Source: Terriglobia bacterium
GTDB taxonomy: Bacteria; Acidobacteriota; Terriglobia; UBA7540
Reading direction: 5' to 3'
DNA length: 14,726 nucleotides
NCBI GenBank assembly: GCA_022866195.1
Contig: JALHUF010000242.1
Location: 1 to 14,726 of the forward strand
Shown in pieces: positions 1 through 7,175 of this stretch. The notes below the pieces were generated by a model. That model did no database searches. It saw nothing but the letters and a program-made list of their open reading frames with translations, and had not been told where the DNA came from. Each line of letters opens with the position of its first letter. Position 1 is the first letter of the stretch. The position numbers and the translations under genes were made by a program.

Positions 1-222
1 ACGCGCATCCACGCGATGATCGTGGTCGAGCGGGATTCGCAGCGGCCCATCGTGCTTGGCGCCGGCGGGCAACGCATCAAGCAGATCGGCACCGAGGCGC
101 GCCTGGAACTCGAGAGGCTGTTCCCACCTAAAGTGTTTCTTGAACTCTTCGTAAAAGTCGAACCCCGCTGGCGCGACCGCAGAGATCTGGTCGCCGCCCT
201 TGACTACCGGGGCGAGGCCTAA
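1..222 (+). CDS. era: GTPase Era, C-terminal KH domain (5' partial)
   Basis: The reading frame is open from base 1 to the TAA at 220-222, giving the last 73 residues of a protein whose start lies outside the window. The sequence reads T-R-I-H-A-M-I-V-V-E-R-D-S-Q at its start, the strand that enters the KH domain of Era. It is followed by the KH GxxG loop (G-A-G-G-Q-R), then 'IKQIG', then 'VFLELFVKVEPRWRD', which matches the Era signature around LELWVKVKxxWR. Era is a membrane-associated GTPase that binds the 3' end of 16S rRNA and helps mature the 30S subunit; the KH domain makes the RNA contact. The GTPase domain is not visible here. The ATG at position 16 is internal and not the real start. 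Identification is by motif, and I consider it secure. Confidence 0.93.
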   Translation, partial: TRIHAMIVVERDSQRPIVLGAGGQRIKQIGTEARLELERLFPPKVFLELFVKVEPRWRDRRDLVAALDYRGEA

Positions 223-591
223 CAGACGGCGCTACCCGTTCAAGCAAGGGGAAGGGTCTGTGCTCTCCCGGACACGCGCGCCCGAGGGGCTTCTCTCCTA
301 AGCCAGGAATACAGGCGTAGCAACGGCCGTTCTAACAACCCCGACCCACTCAGGCAGAGTCTCGCGCTCTTGAACCGTTGCGCAACGGTTTGAGTTCACG
401 AAGTTTGTTTCTCGTTATATGGTGTGCGCGCCTCAACTTGTTGCAGAGCGTCGGGGAGCGGGCGAGCCGATTCCAATTGCGCTTCGGGCCTCGCGCGGTG
501 CCGAGGGGCAACGCATCAGGCAAAAGAGGTATGCGTCGCGTGTTCGACCGGCCGGAGGCTGTGAGTCATTACGCAGCCGGCGCTGGGAAGG
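223..591. other. gene-free region between era and the convergent PEGA-WD40 gene
   Basis: This stretch of about 370 bp lies between the 3' ends of two convergent genes. The short open frames in it lack Shine-Dalgarno sequences and recognisable motifs. What can be seen is a weak hairpin (GGCTT at 288-292, AAGCC at 300-304) without a T-tract, the 18-bp palindrome at 373-390 listed separately, and a bulged inverted repeat at 551-581 (GCCG..GCTG pairing with CAGC..CGGC). The last of these could help end transcription of the minus-strand gene, but there is no T-run. I see no tRNA or other RNA gene. Confidence 0.6.
373..390. repeat. 18-bp perfect palindrome downstream of era
   Basis: AACCGTTGC is followed directly by its exact reverse complement GCAACGGTT. 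As RNA it would form a 6-7 bp stem with a small loop, and the next bases (TTTGAGTT) are moderately T-rich on the plus strand, so a weak era terminator is possible. As DNA, a perfect 9+9 dyad is the usual shape of an operator for a dimeric regulator, but I see no convincing promoter around it. Its function is unassigned. Confidence 0.45.
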
Positions 592-2043
592 CTATTCCCG
601 CCGTCGCCAGAGCTTGACGGTTCGGTCGTCGCTGCCGGAAGCCAGATAGCGCCCATTGGAGCTGAGGGCCACGGCGCCCACAAGCTGACTGTGGCCGAAG
701 AGCGTAGTCACCTCGCGTTTGGTGGCCACCTCCCAGAGCTTGACGGTGCGGTCGCTACTCGCCGAGGCTACGTATCGTCCGTCGGGAGTGACGGCCACGC
801 TCCACACTCCACCGGCGTGGCCGCTCAGCGCGCATATTTCTTTCCCCGTAGCCACGTCCCAAAGCTTCACCGTCTGGTCGCGGCTTCCGGAGGCCAGCCA
901 GCGGCCGTCGGGGCTGAAGGCCACCGAGTGGACTGCGAACTGGTGGCCGCGGAGCGTGCGCACTTCTTCTCCGGTGGCTACATCCCAGAGTTTTATCGTC
1001 ATGTCTTGGCTTCCCGACGCCAAATAGCCTCCGTCCGGGCTGAAGGCCACGGAGTAGACCCACTGCCCGTGGCCGGTGAAGGTCCGCAGCTCCTGCCCCG
1101 TGGCTACGTCCCAGACTCTGGCCGTGCCATCCTTACTTCCCGAGGCTAGCCAACGCCCGTCCGGACTGAAGGCAACTGACGCCACCGAGTCCCGGTGTCC
1201 GCCCAGCGTGCGCCACTCGCGGCCTGTGGCTAGCTCCCAGATCTTGACGGTTCTGTCCTGGCTGCCGGAGGCCAGATAGCGCCCATCCGGGCTGAAGGCC
1301 ACCGCGCCGACGATGTCCTTGTGGCCGCTGAGTGTGTGCATGGCCTGTCCTGTGGCCACCTCCCAAAGCCTGACCGTCCTATCTTCGGCCCCGGCCGCCA
1401 GGTAGCGCCCGTCCGGGCTGAAGGCCACGGCGAAGAAGGCTTTGGCCAGGCTGGCCAGAGTGCGCTCCAAAACAAAAAGCGGTGGCGCGGGTATGGCTTT
1501 CGGACGAGGGGCCGAAGCGGCCTCCGGTGGCGGAGCCGTCACAGGCTTTGGGGGCGCGGCGGGCTTGGCGGCTTCGAGAGTGACAGGGACGGTTGTGGTC
1601 TTATTGGGCGCGAGCTCTACGGTCTGCTGGAAATCGTGATAGCCGTCGGCGGCAAGGCGGATGCGGTGTTGGCCCGGCCCAAGCGTCGAGATCATCAGCC
1701 GGCCGTCCGAACTTGTCTTGCCTGCGAACACGTCATCCACATAGACCTGGGCGCCCGGCGTTGACTCAATTTGGAGCACCGACGGCTTGGGCGCCAGCTC
1801 GCGTAGCGCGTTTAGCAAATCCTCGGTGGCCCCCGCCTTGCGCAGTTCGTCCTCCGCCGCCGAAGTAAGCTGAAAGGCGATGCCGTGTTGACGCGCCAGC
1901 GTCTCGACCCGCCGCGGCGACACGCCACTTGTCAAAAGGTCGACTATTTCCGGCACCCGGAGCGGTTCGCGCACCTTTTGCGCCCACAGGACCGGCAGCG
2001 TCAACGCGCACACAATCAACATACCTACAATTGAAATCTGCAT
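592..2043 (-). CDS. secreted PEGA domain and seven-repeat WD40 propeller protein
   Basis: I place the start at 2043 because the product then begins with a clean signal peptide (MQISIVGMLIVCALTLPVLWAQ-), giving 483 residues. An upstream in-frame ATG at 2169 would add 42 Arg/Pro-rich residues that bury this segment; neither start has a Shine-Dalgarno sequence. Domains in order: signal peptide 1-22; a small helical domain at about 29-84 (DLLTSGVSPRRVETLA.. then E.LRKAGA..LL.ALR), a module I associate with Acidobacteria; a PEGA domain at about 86-156 (STPGAQVYVDD, LGPGQHRIRLAADGY); a Pro/Ala linker at 159-188; then seven WD40 repeats of exactly 42 residues from 203 to the C-terminus, with motifs such as VAFSPDGRYLASGSQDRTV and KLWDVATG. 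Seven repeats fit one closed beta-propeller, a scaffold for protein binding. PEGA domains are usually extracytoplasmic. The ligand and function are unknown. The gene lies downstream of the ntrX terminator, so it is probably transcribed separately. Confidence 0.85.
   Translation of the reverse strand: MQISIVGMLIVCALTLPVLWAQKVREPLRVPEIVDLLTSGVSPRRVETLARQHGIAFQLTSAAEDELRKAGATEDLLNALRELAPKPSVLQIESTPGAQVYVDDVFAGKTSSDGRLMISTLGPGQHRIRLAADGYHDFQQTVELAPNKTTTVPVTLEAAKPAAPPKPVTAPPPEAASAPRPKAIPAPPLFVLERTLASLAKAFFAVAFSPDGRYLAAGAEDRTVRLWEVATGQAMHTLSGHKDIVGAVAFSPDGRYLASGSQDRTVKIWELATGREWRTLGGHRDSVASVAFSPDGRWLASGSKDGTARVWDVATGQELRTFTGHGQWVYSVAFSPDGGYLASGSQDMTIKLWDVATGEEVRTLRGHQFAVHSVAFSPDGRWLASGSRDQTVKLWDVATGKEICALSGHAGGVWSVAVTPDGRYVASASSDRTVKLWEVATKREVTTLFGHSQLVGAVALSSNGRYLASGSDDRTVKLWRRRE
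595..1437 (-). repeat. seven tandem 126-bp WD40-coding repeats
   Basis: The seven 42-codon WD40 units are in perfect register with no indel between them; the last is cut after 29 codons at the gene end. The unit similarity is visible in the DNA as well as the protein: on the plus strand a sequence close to GTCCGGGCTGAAGGCCAC recurs once per unit at about 126-bp intervals (near 905, 1035, 1155, 1287 and 1410). Such homogeneity points to recent duplication or gene conversion among units. Copy number could vary between strains, and short reads could mis-assemble here. Confidence 0.85.
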
Positions 2044-2290
2044 TCTGTGAACGCGAAGCGGCCGGCGGTTCGCCGAGGGCACCCGCCAGGGTTCCGGGAC
2101 GTTGTCAGAAAAAGCCTGCTCGAGCCCGTGGCAGGCACGCATCGGGGCACAGCCTCTTTTTCCTCGCATTACTTGAGGGGAACGATACTACAACAGATGC
2201 GCGCGTTAGAAGGGGAGAGTTAGTAGCGCCACTCTCCCGGGGCCCGGAGAGCCGGTCTAGTGCCACAGAATGTCTCGCCGGGACAGCGGG

Positions 2291-2323
2291 CAAAAGCCGC
2301 AAGGTCAAACTTCGGACCTTGCG
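2291..2323 (-). terminator. rho-independent terminator downstream of ntrX
   Basis: On the minus strand a perfect 9-bp stem (CGCAAGGTC / GACCTTGCG, plus-strand arms 2298-2306 and 2315-2323) with an 8-nt loop is followed by GC and a TTTT tract. It starts 27 bp after the ntrX stop codon, in the right orientation to end the ntrY-ntrX transcript before the PEGA-WD40 gene. The T-tract is short, so termination may be incomplete. Confidence 0.7.
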
Positions 2324-2350
2324 CTAGACCTGTCAGCCTGAAGGGCGACG

Positions 2351-3736
2351 CTACTCACCGACGCTGATGCCGAGGGATTTCATCTTGCGGTAGAGGTGGC
2401 TGCGTTCGAGGCCCAGGACTTCGGCGGTGCGGGTGACGTTGCCCTGGTTCTCCTCGAGCTTGCGGAGGATGTACTCGCGTTCGTAAGCCGCGCGGGCTTC
2501 CTGGAGGCTGGAAAAGGCCGTATTTGCGGAGCGGGTTCCCGTGCCGCGCGGCGCATGGGCGCGTACATGGTCGTGGTGGAGAGTAGCCGGCAAGTGGCGG
2601 CGCTCGATGCGGTCGCCCGGCACCATTATCACCAGGCGCTCGACCAGATTCTTCAGCTCGCGCACGTTCCCCGGCCAGCGATTTTTCAGCAACACTTCCA
2701 TCGCCGATTCGGAAAAGTGTTTGGGACGCCGGCCGTAGGTGCGCGCGAACTCCGCCAGGTAATGATTGGCGAGCGCCGGGACATCCTCGGGGTGCTCACG
2801 CAGCGCGGGGGCGTAGAAGGGAATAACGTTCAAGCGATAGAAGAGGTCCTCGCGGAAGTTGCCGCGCTGGATTTCCTCTTCCAGGTGCTTGTTGGTGGCG
2901 GCAATCACACGCACGTCCACGGTGAGGTTGGTCGCGGAACCCACGGGGGTGAAGCGCTGCTCTTCGATGACCCGCAGGACTTTGGACTGGGTGCGCAGGC
3001 TCATGTCGCCGACTTCATCCAAGAAGAGCGTCCCGCCATGGGCCTGCTCGAACTTGCCCACCTTGTCCTCCAGCGCGCCAGTGAACGAACCCTTCACGTG
3101 CCCGAACAGTTCGCTTTCAATCAGCTCTTCCGGGATGGCAGCGCAGTTGACCTCCACGAAGGGCTGCTCGGCGCGCGGGCCCATGAGGTGCAACGCATGG
3201 GCCATCAACTCCTTTCCCGTGCCGCTCTCGCCGTAGATCAGCACTCGCCCCTGAGTGGGAGCGGCCAGTGCCAGTTGCTGGCGGAGAGCCTTCAGGGGGA
3301 TGCTGTCGCCGATAATGCGATATTGGCCCCGAAGCTCTTCCCGCAGCTGGCGGTTCTGTGTGGCCAGTTGCTGCTGCTCGAGCGCGTGTTTGAGTGTGAG
3401 GAGCGTCTTGTCAACCGACAACGGCTTCTCAATGAAGTCAAAAGCGCCCAGCTTGGTGGCGCGGACGGCGGTTTCGATGGTGCCGTGCCCGGAGATCATG
3501 ATGACCAGGGGCGGGCCTTCCAGGGTCTGAATCTGCTCCAAGGTCTGGAGGCCGTCGATGCCCGGCAGCCAGATGTCCAGCAGCACCGCGTCGAACTTCT
3601 TCTTGGCGAGCGTTTCCAGGCAAGCTTCGCCGCTCTCCACGGCTTCTACCCGATAGCCTTCATCGCGCAGCACGTCGCCGAGAGACTGGCGAATCCCTTC
3701 TTCGTCGTCAACAATGAGGAGAGAGTAGCGAGGCAT
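2351..3736 (-). CDS. ntrX: NtrX-like sigma-54-dependent response regulator
   Basis: This is a full-length 461-residue NtrC-family activator. The receiver domain (about 1-120) has the acidic pair D10/D11, phospho-acceptor D54 (VLLDIWLPGIDG), S82 and K104-P. The AAA+ domain (about 140-385) has Walker A GESGTGKE at 169-176, the sigma-54 contact loop GSFTGA at 216-221, Walker B GGTLFLDE at 234-241, the arginine-finger region FREDLFYRL at 294-302 and WPGNVREL at 354-361. A Fis-type helix-turn-helix fills the end (NQGNVTRTAEVLGLERSHLYRK, about 430-451). The loop carries Ser instead of the usual Ala (GAFTGA), a substitution common in NtrX-like proteins and probably still active. It lies downstream of the NtrY-like kinase with a 115-bp gap filled by a heptad repeat element. 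No Shine-Dalgarno sequence precedes the ATG; a TATAAT on the minus strand inside the element could give it its own weak promoter. The NtrX name rests on the pairing and architecture, not on a tree. Confidence 0.88.
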   Translation of the reverse strand: MPRYSLLIVDDEEGIRQSLGDVLRDEGYRVEAVESGEACLETLAKKKFDAVLLDIWLPGIDGLQTLEQIQTLEGPPLVIMISGHGTIETAVRATKLGAFDFIEKPLSVDKTLLTLKHALEQQQLATQNRQLREELRGQYRIIGDSIPLKALRQQLALAAPTQGRVLIYGESGTGKELMAHALHLMGPRAEQPFVEVNCAAIPEELIESELFGHVKGSFTGALEDKVGKFEQAHGGTLFLDEVGDMSLRTQSKVLRVIEEQRFTPVGSATNLTVDVRVIAATNKHLEEEIQRGNFREDLFYRLNVIPFYAPALREHPEDVPALANHYLAEFARTYGRRPKHFSESAMEVLLKNRWPGNVRELKNLVERLVIMVPGDRIERRHLPATLHHDHVRAHAPRGTGTRSANTAFSSLQEARAAYEREYILRKLEENQGNVTRTAEVLGLERSHLYRKMKSLGISVGE

Positions 3737-3741
3737 AGCAC

Positions 3742-3867
3742 AAATTGTGAATTCTGAATTGTGAATTATAAATGACGGAGCATGAAAGGGAACCGCAAAA
3801 TCGGTGGCGTCGTAGGGGCTTGTTCATCATTCCGCATTCATCATTCTGCATTCATAACTCTGCATTG
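3742..3867. repeat. heptad-array inverted repeat element, copy 1 (ntrY-ntrX junction)
   Basis: On the plus strand the left arm is a run of 7-nt units: AAATTGT (3742), GAATTCT (3749), GAATTGT (3756), GAATTAT (3763), AAATGAC (3770). After a spacer of about 49 bp, the right arm carries the inverse type: ATCATTC (3826), CGCATTC (3833), ATCATTC (3840), TGCATTC (3847), ATAACTC (3854), TGCATTG (3861). The GAATNNN and NNNATTC arrays are complementary in type, so the element can fold as a long imperfect hairpin. Its right arm runs through the ntrY stop codon and encodes the last residues of NtrY (NAEL). Its left arm ends 5 bp before the ntrX ATG. A second copy is at 13326-13456. I see no flanking target-site duplication and no coding capacity. 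It is probably a dispersed non-autonomous repeat of the REP or MITE kind, but its family is unknown to me. Confidence 0.8.
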
Positions 3868-6086
3868 GTTGTGGCGGCGCGGTCCACCGGCAACTCGATG
3901 ACAAACCTCGTTCCCGTCGGCTGGTTCTCCTCGACGCGGATGGCGCCGTTATGCTCGGAGACAATCCGGCTGACGATAGCCAGCCCCAGCCCCGTCCCTC
4001 GGCGCTTGGTGGAAAAGAACGGTAGGAAAAGCCTTTCTTTGGCGTCCGGGGCAAGGCCCGGCCCGCTATCCGCCACCATGAGTTCGACCACGTCACGTTC
4101 ACTATCAAGGGCGGTGCGGATCCAAATCTCCTTGAGCGCGGAATGTTCCAGGGCCTCGGCGGCGTTGTCAATCAAGTTCACCACCGCGCGTTTCAACTGC
4201 TCCGGGTCGGCCTGGACCAGGGGCAAGTCCGGTGCCAGCTCGCAGTGCAACGCGATGCCATGCAGCCGCCCATCAAAGACGTTCAAGGCGTTCTCCACGA
4301 TGGGGTTCAAGCGCGCGGGCACCGGACGAGAAGCCGGGAAGCGCGCCAGGTTTGCGAATTCATCCACCAGCGCCTTCAGCGATTCGACCTCGCGACTAAC
4401 CAGCGTGGTGCTTTGCGCGACTGCGTCCACCAGATCCTGAGAAAGCGCCTGCGGGCTGGCACGTTCGATCAGACGAGCAATTCGCTCTGTGGAAAGCTGG
4501 ATGGGAGTGAGCGGGTTCTTGATTTCGTGGGCGATCCGCTGCGCCACCTCCTGCCAGGCTGCAACCTTCTGGGCGCGGAGCAGCTCGCTCAGGTCTTCCA
4601 GCACCAGGACTGAGCCCACCGTGCCGTGGCTGGCGCGAATCGAGGAAATGGTGAGGGCCACAAACGCCCGCCGCTTGCCGAAATCCAACTCCATCTGGCG
4701 GGTCACCACCCCCTGGCGGGCCGCGCGGCGAAAGAGACGCGAGATTTCCCGCACGTCCTCCGGTGAGAAGAGGTCGGAAAGCATCCGCGCCGAGTGCACT
4801 CCCGCGAAGCCGAACATCCGCTCGGCCGTGGCGTTGACCTGAGTGATCTGGCCCTGGCGATCAAAGGAAATGACGCCGGTGGGAATGTTTTGCAGGATGG
4901 CCTCGGTAGTGTTGGTGCGTTCCTCCAGCGCGCGGTTGGCATTTTGCAGGTCCTGGGCCGCCTGCTCCAGAGCGCGCCGGTTCTCCTCGAGTTGCTGGGT
5001 CATCTCATTGAAGGAGCTGATAAGCGTCCCCAGTTCGTCGTCGGCGCGCGTCGCGACCCGGTAACTCAGGTTGCCGTGGGAGACTTCGTGCGTGGCCTCA
5101 GCCAGGGCCTGGATAGGGACGGTAACCTGCTTGGAAAGAAAGAGGGCGAACCAGGTGGCGAGGAACATGATCAGCAGGGTGAGGAACCAGAGGATCGAAA
5201 GGTAGGTGCGCTTCACCGCCTTGCGCTCGCGGCTGAGCGCGTCATACTTCTGGGTTTCCTGCTGGATTTCCTCCGCCATCTGCTTGATGCTGGTGGACAA
5301 CTGCGTGCCGCTCACCACAGTTCCCAGCCGCTGGCCGTCCGCTCCCACGACGGGACAGGCCGCCAGGAAGAGATCGGCGTTCGCCGAGTGCCAGCGAGCG
5401 GATGCACCTTCGGCAGGCAGCCGTCCGGAAGCCAGTTCCGGGAGGAGGCGCGCCACCTCGGCGGACCCGGGCCCGGGATTGCCTACGTGCGCTCGCAGGC
5501 GTCCCTGGGAGTCGAAGCACGTCACAGACTCGAGGTCCAGGATCTTCAATTGCGGCGCCAGCAAGGGTGCGACCGCCACCTCCGGCCGCGCCAGGCTGCG
5601 GACCAGTTCCTCATTAGCGGCCAGGTCGCGGGTGTTGTGCAGGGCGTGCTGTTCCGCCTGGATCTCCACCCGACGGAAGATCTCGTTGGCGTCCTTGCGC
5701 ACCACGTCAAAGGGGATGCCGAACCACTTGTCGATGCTACGGTTGAGCAGGCCGTAGGCGAAGATGAAGAGAAAACAAACCGGCACGAGCGACAGACCCA
5801 GAAAGGCCGCTACCATCTTGGTCTTGAACCGCGCGCCCAGTTGTTCCCGCCGGCGTTCCACGTAAAGCTTGAGCAGAATGCGGACGAGAATCAGGGCGAA
5901 AATTACGAAGGCCAGGAAAATGACGGTGGAAACAGCCAGCAAGAGGATAGTCTGCTGAGCGCTGGCGGGCCGGATGAACGACAGGTTCAACGACGCCTGA
6001 CTCCAGCCCAGAAAGAATAAGACAGGAACAAGAATCAGGAGGATTATCAGGAGGGTCCGACGCCGGCCATGTGACTTCTGATTCAT
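3852..6086 (-). CDS. ntrY: NtrY-like membrane sensor histidine kinase
   Basis: The 744 residues match the usual NtrY length and layout. Membrane segments are at about 11-28, 46-72 and 91-113, then an extracytoplasmic sensor region to about 297, and a fourth segment at 298-318. HAMP follows at about 320-372 (VPIQALAEATHEVSHGNL), with a short coiled coil, a PAS domain at about 393-500 (ILQNIPTGVISFDRQGQI), the dimerisation box with H520 (RIAHEIKNPLTP), and the ATPase domain with N637/N641 (NLIDNAAEAL), DSGPG at 673-677 and GTGLGL at 697-702. All kinase boxes are intact. NtrY autophosphorylates and passes phosphate to NtrX; the family is tied to nitrogen, redox or envelope signals depending on the organism. 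The ATG has no Shine-Dalgarno sequence. It lies 68 bp after the DNA glycosylase gene and may be cotranscribed with it. The last codons overlap the heptad element. Confidence 0.88.
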   Translation of the reverse strand: MNQKSHGRRRTLLIILLILVPVLFFLGWSQASLNLSFIRPASAQQTILLLAVSTVIFLAFVIFALILVRILLKLYVERRREQLGARFKTKMVAAFLGLSLVPVCFLFIFAYGLLNRSIDKWFGIPFDVVRKDANEIFRRVEIQAEQHALHNTRDLAANEELVRSLARPEVAVAPLLAPQLKILDLESVTCFDSQGRLRAHVGNPGPGSAEVARLLPELASGRLPAEGASARWHSANADLFLAACPVVGADGQRLGTVVSGTQLSTSIKQMAEEIQQETQKYDALSRERKAVKRTYLSILWFLTLLIMFLATWFALFLSKQVTVPIQALAEATHEVSHGNLSYRVATRADDELGTLISSFNEMTQQLEENRRALEQAAQDLQNANRALEERTNTTEAILQNIPTGVISFDRQGQITQVNATAERMFGFAGVHSARMLSDLFSPEDVREISRLFRRAARQGVVTRQMELDFGKRRAFVALTISSIRASHGTVGSVLVLEDLSELLRAQKVAAWQEVAQRIAHEIKNPLTPIQLSTERIARLIERASPQALSQDLVDAVAQSTTLVSREVESLKALVDEFANLARFPASRPVPARLNPIVENALNVFDGRLHGIALHCELAPDLPLVQADPEQLKRAVVNLIDNAAEALEHSALKEIWIRTALDSERDVVELMVADSGPGLAPDAKERLFLPFFSTKRRGTGLGLAIVSRIVSEHNGAIRVEENQPTGTRFVIELPVDRAATTNAEL

Positions 6087-6154
6087 TTGCAGACTGCGCG
6101 CGCTTCAGATTGGCATTGGGAGCTCACCCCCATCCACGCAACGGGTGGACTCCT

Positions 6155-6988
6155 TCACACTGCTTCCGTCACCGCCCAAGCAGCGGCCGGGCTGGGACGG
6201 CGTTCCTCCGCCAAAGGTACGCGCGGCAAGAAGTCCCCCAGCGGGCACGCTTGGCAGTCCGGCCGCCGGCGCTGGCAAAAGCGCTTGCCCACCGCGACCA
6301 GCAGCGCATGGTACTCGTTGCACAAAGCCTGGTCCGCCACCAGGTGCCGGTGGAGGAAGTCCTGGACGGCCGCGTAGCCAGCGGTGGCAGGCACCAATCC
6401 GTGACGCGCCAGGATACGTCGGGTGTACGCGTCGGCAACAAAGAAGGGATGACGCCCCGCGTAGAGGAGGATGGCATCCACCGTCTCCGGGCCCAGGCCC
6501 CGGATGCGCAGAAGCTCACGCCGGAGCGCGGCGGGTGGCCGGGAGAAGAGTCTCGCCAGCGATCCCTGGCACGTGCGCGCGAGCCAGCTCAGGAAATTGC
6601 GGACAGTCAGGGCCTTCTGGCGATAGAAGCCCGCGGGGCGGATGCACGCCTCCAGTTCTGACCGGGAGGCTTGCTGCAATCTGGACAGGCGCAGCAGGCC
6701 GGCCTTCCGCAGGCGGCGCAGGGCCAGGGCGGCGTTTCTCCAGGCTGTGTTCTGGGCGAGAATGGCGCCCAGAATGACCTCGAGACGCGTCCGGGCAGGC
6801 CACCACTGCTGGGGGCCCAGCCGCTCGAACAGCACGTCGTAGTAGTGGCGCAGAGCTTTGCCCACCTCCTGGCTCTGGGGCAGCAATCCCGACCCGCCAG
6901 GATGGGTCGTGCTCATTACCGAATGAAGAAACGGTCGCGCGGACACCGCTGCTACCGTGACTTCAGGCTGCTTCGCCGCCAACCTCAT
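6155..6988 (-). CDS. endonuclease III-like DNA glycosylase (HhH-GPD, MagIII type)
   Basis: The product (277 residues from the first ATG) is a helix-hairpin-helix base-excision glycosylase. The segment LGPQQWWPARTRLEVILGAILAQNTAW is typical of the endonuclease III-related MagIII group. The hairpin plus GPD segment reads IRGLGPETVDAILLYA, then FFVADAYTRR. The catalytic Asp (in VADAY) is present. The position of the endonuclease III lyase Lys is Glu (GPET, where endonuclease III has GRKT), as in monofunctional 3-methyladenine glycosylases, so I infer removal of alkylated bases without AP-lyase activity. The C-terminal iron-sulfur motif C-x6-C-x2-C-x5-C has its first three Cys (FCQRRRPDCQAC) but Leu at the fourth. 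The ATG at 6988 has GAGG just upstream and a promoter close by. An internal ATG at 6916 (MSTTHPGG) gives a length nearer the family and is a real alternative. Confidence 0.82.
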   Translation of the reverse strand: MRLAAKQPEVTVAAVSARPFLHSVMSTTHPGGSGLLPQSQEVGKALRHYYDVLFERLGPQQWWPARTRLEVILGAILAQNTAWRNAALALRRLRKAGLLRLSRLQQASRSELEACIRPAGFYRQKALTVRNFLSWLARTCQGSLARLFSRPPAALRRELLRIRGLGPETVDAILLYAGRHPFFVADAYTRRILARHGLVPATAGYAAVQDFLHRHLVADQALCNEYHALLVAVGKRFCQRRRPDCQACPLGDFLPRVPLAEERRPSPAAAWAVTEAV

Positions 6989-6998
6989 AATCCTCGAA

Positions 6999-7025
6999 AG
7001 TATACTCCCGTCCCTGTGAAGTCAA
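6999..7025 (-). promoter_or_regulatory. sigma-70-type promoter for the glycosylase gene
   Basis: On the minus strand, TTGACT (plus positions 7020-7025) and TATACT (6999-7004) are separated by 15 bp, shorter than the usual 17. Both hexamers match the consensus at five of six positions. The expected transcription start near 6992 leaves only about 4 nt before the ATG at 6988, so the message would be almost leaderless if that start is used. Confidence 0.5.
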
Positions 7026-7175
7026 GGCAGGCGCCGAGGGGGTCCCGGACTACAGCGCGGCATTCTTTGCCAGCGCCGGGCCCCTGAGGCCGTCGTATCC
7101 GCCGCCCATTGTGCTGGGAATGCTTCATTGCCGGAGAAGCGGGCGTGACACAAGCGGGCCGGAAAGGAAATCGGC

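Noticed and set aside
691..1149. plus-strand open frames with internal repeats in the WD40 region
   Set aside because: Their repetitiveness is inherited from the 126-bp WD40 repeats on the other strand.
595..1437. CRISPR-like regular spacing
   Set aside because: The period is 126 bp, the units are contiguous and coding, and there are no unique spacers.
2044..2169. Upstream start of the PEGA-WD40 gene at 2169
   Set aside because: A TAGTAT box lies 15 nt before it, but the -35 is poor and the extra 42 residues look non-coding and would bury the signal peptide. Kept only as an alternative.
2396..3757. 453-codon plus-strand open frame opposite ntrX
   Set aside because: It is the antisense shadow of a complete NtrC-family gene with all motifs; GC-rich third positions keep the opposite frame open. 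No Shine-Dalgarno sequence and no recognisable domain.
4794..6020. 408-codon plus-strand open frame opposite ntrY
   Set aside because: Antisense shadow of the kinase gene, with composition rich in His, Gln and Arg as expected from the complement of a coding strand.
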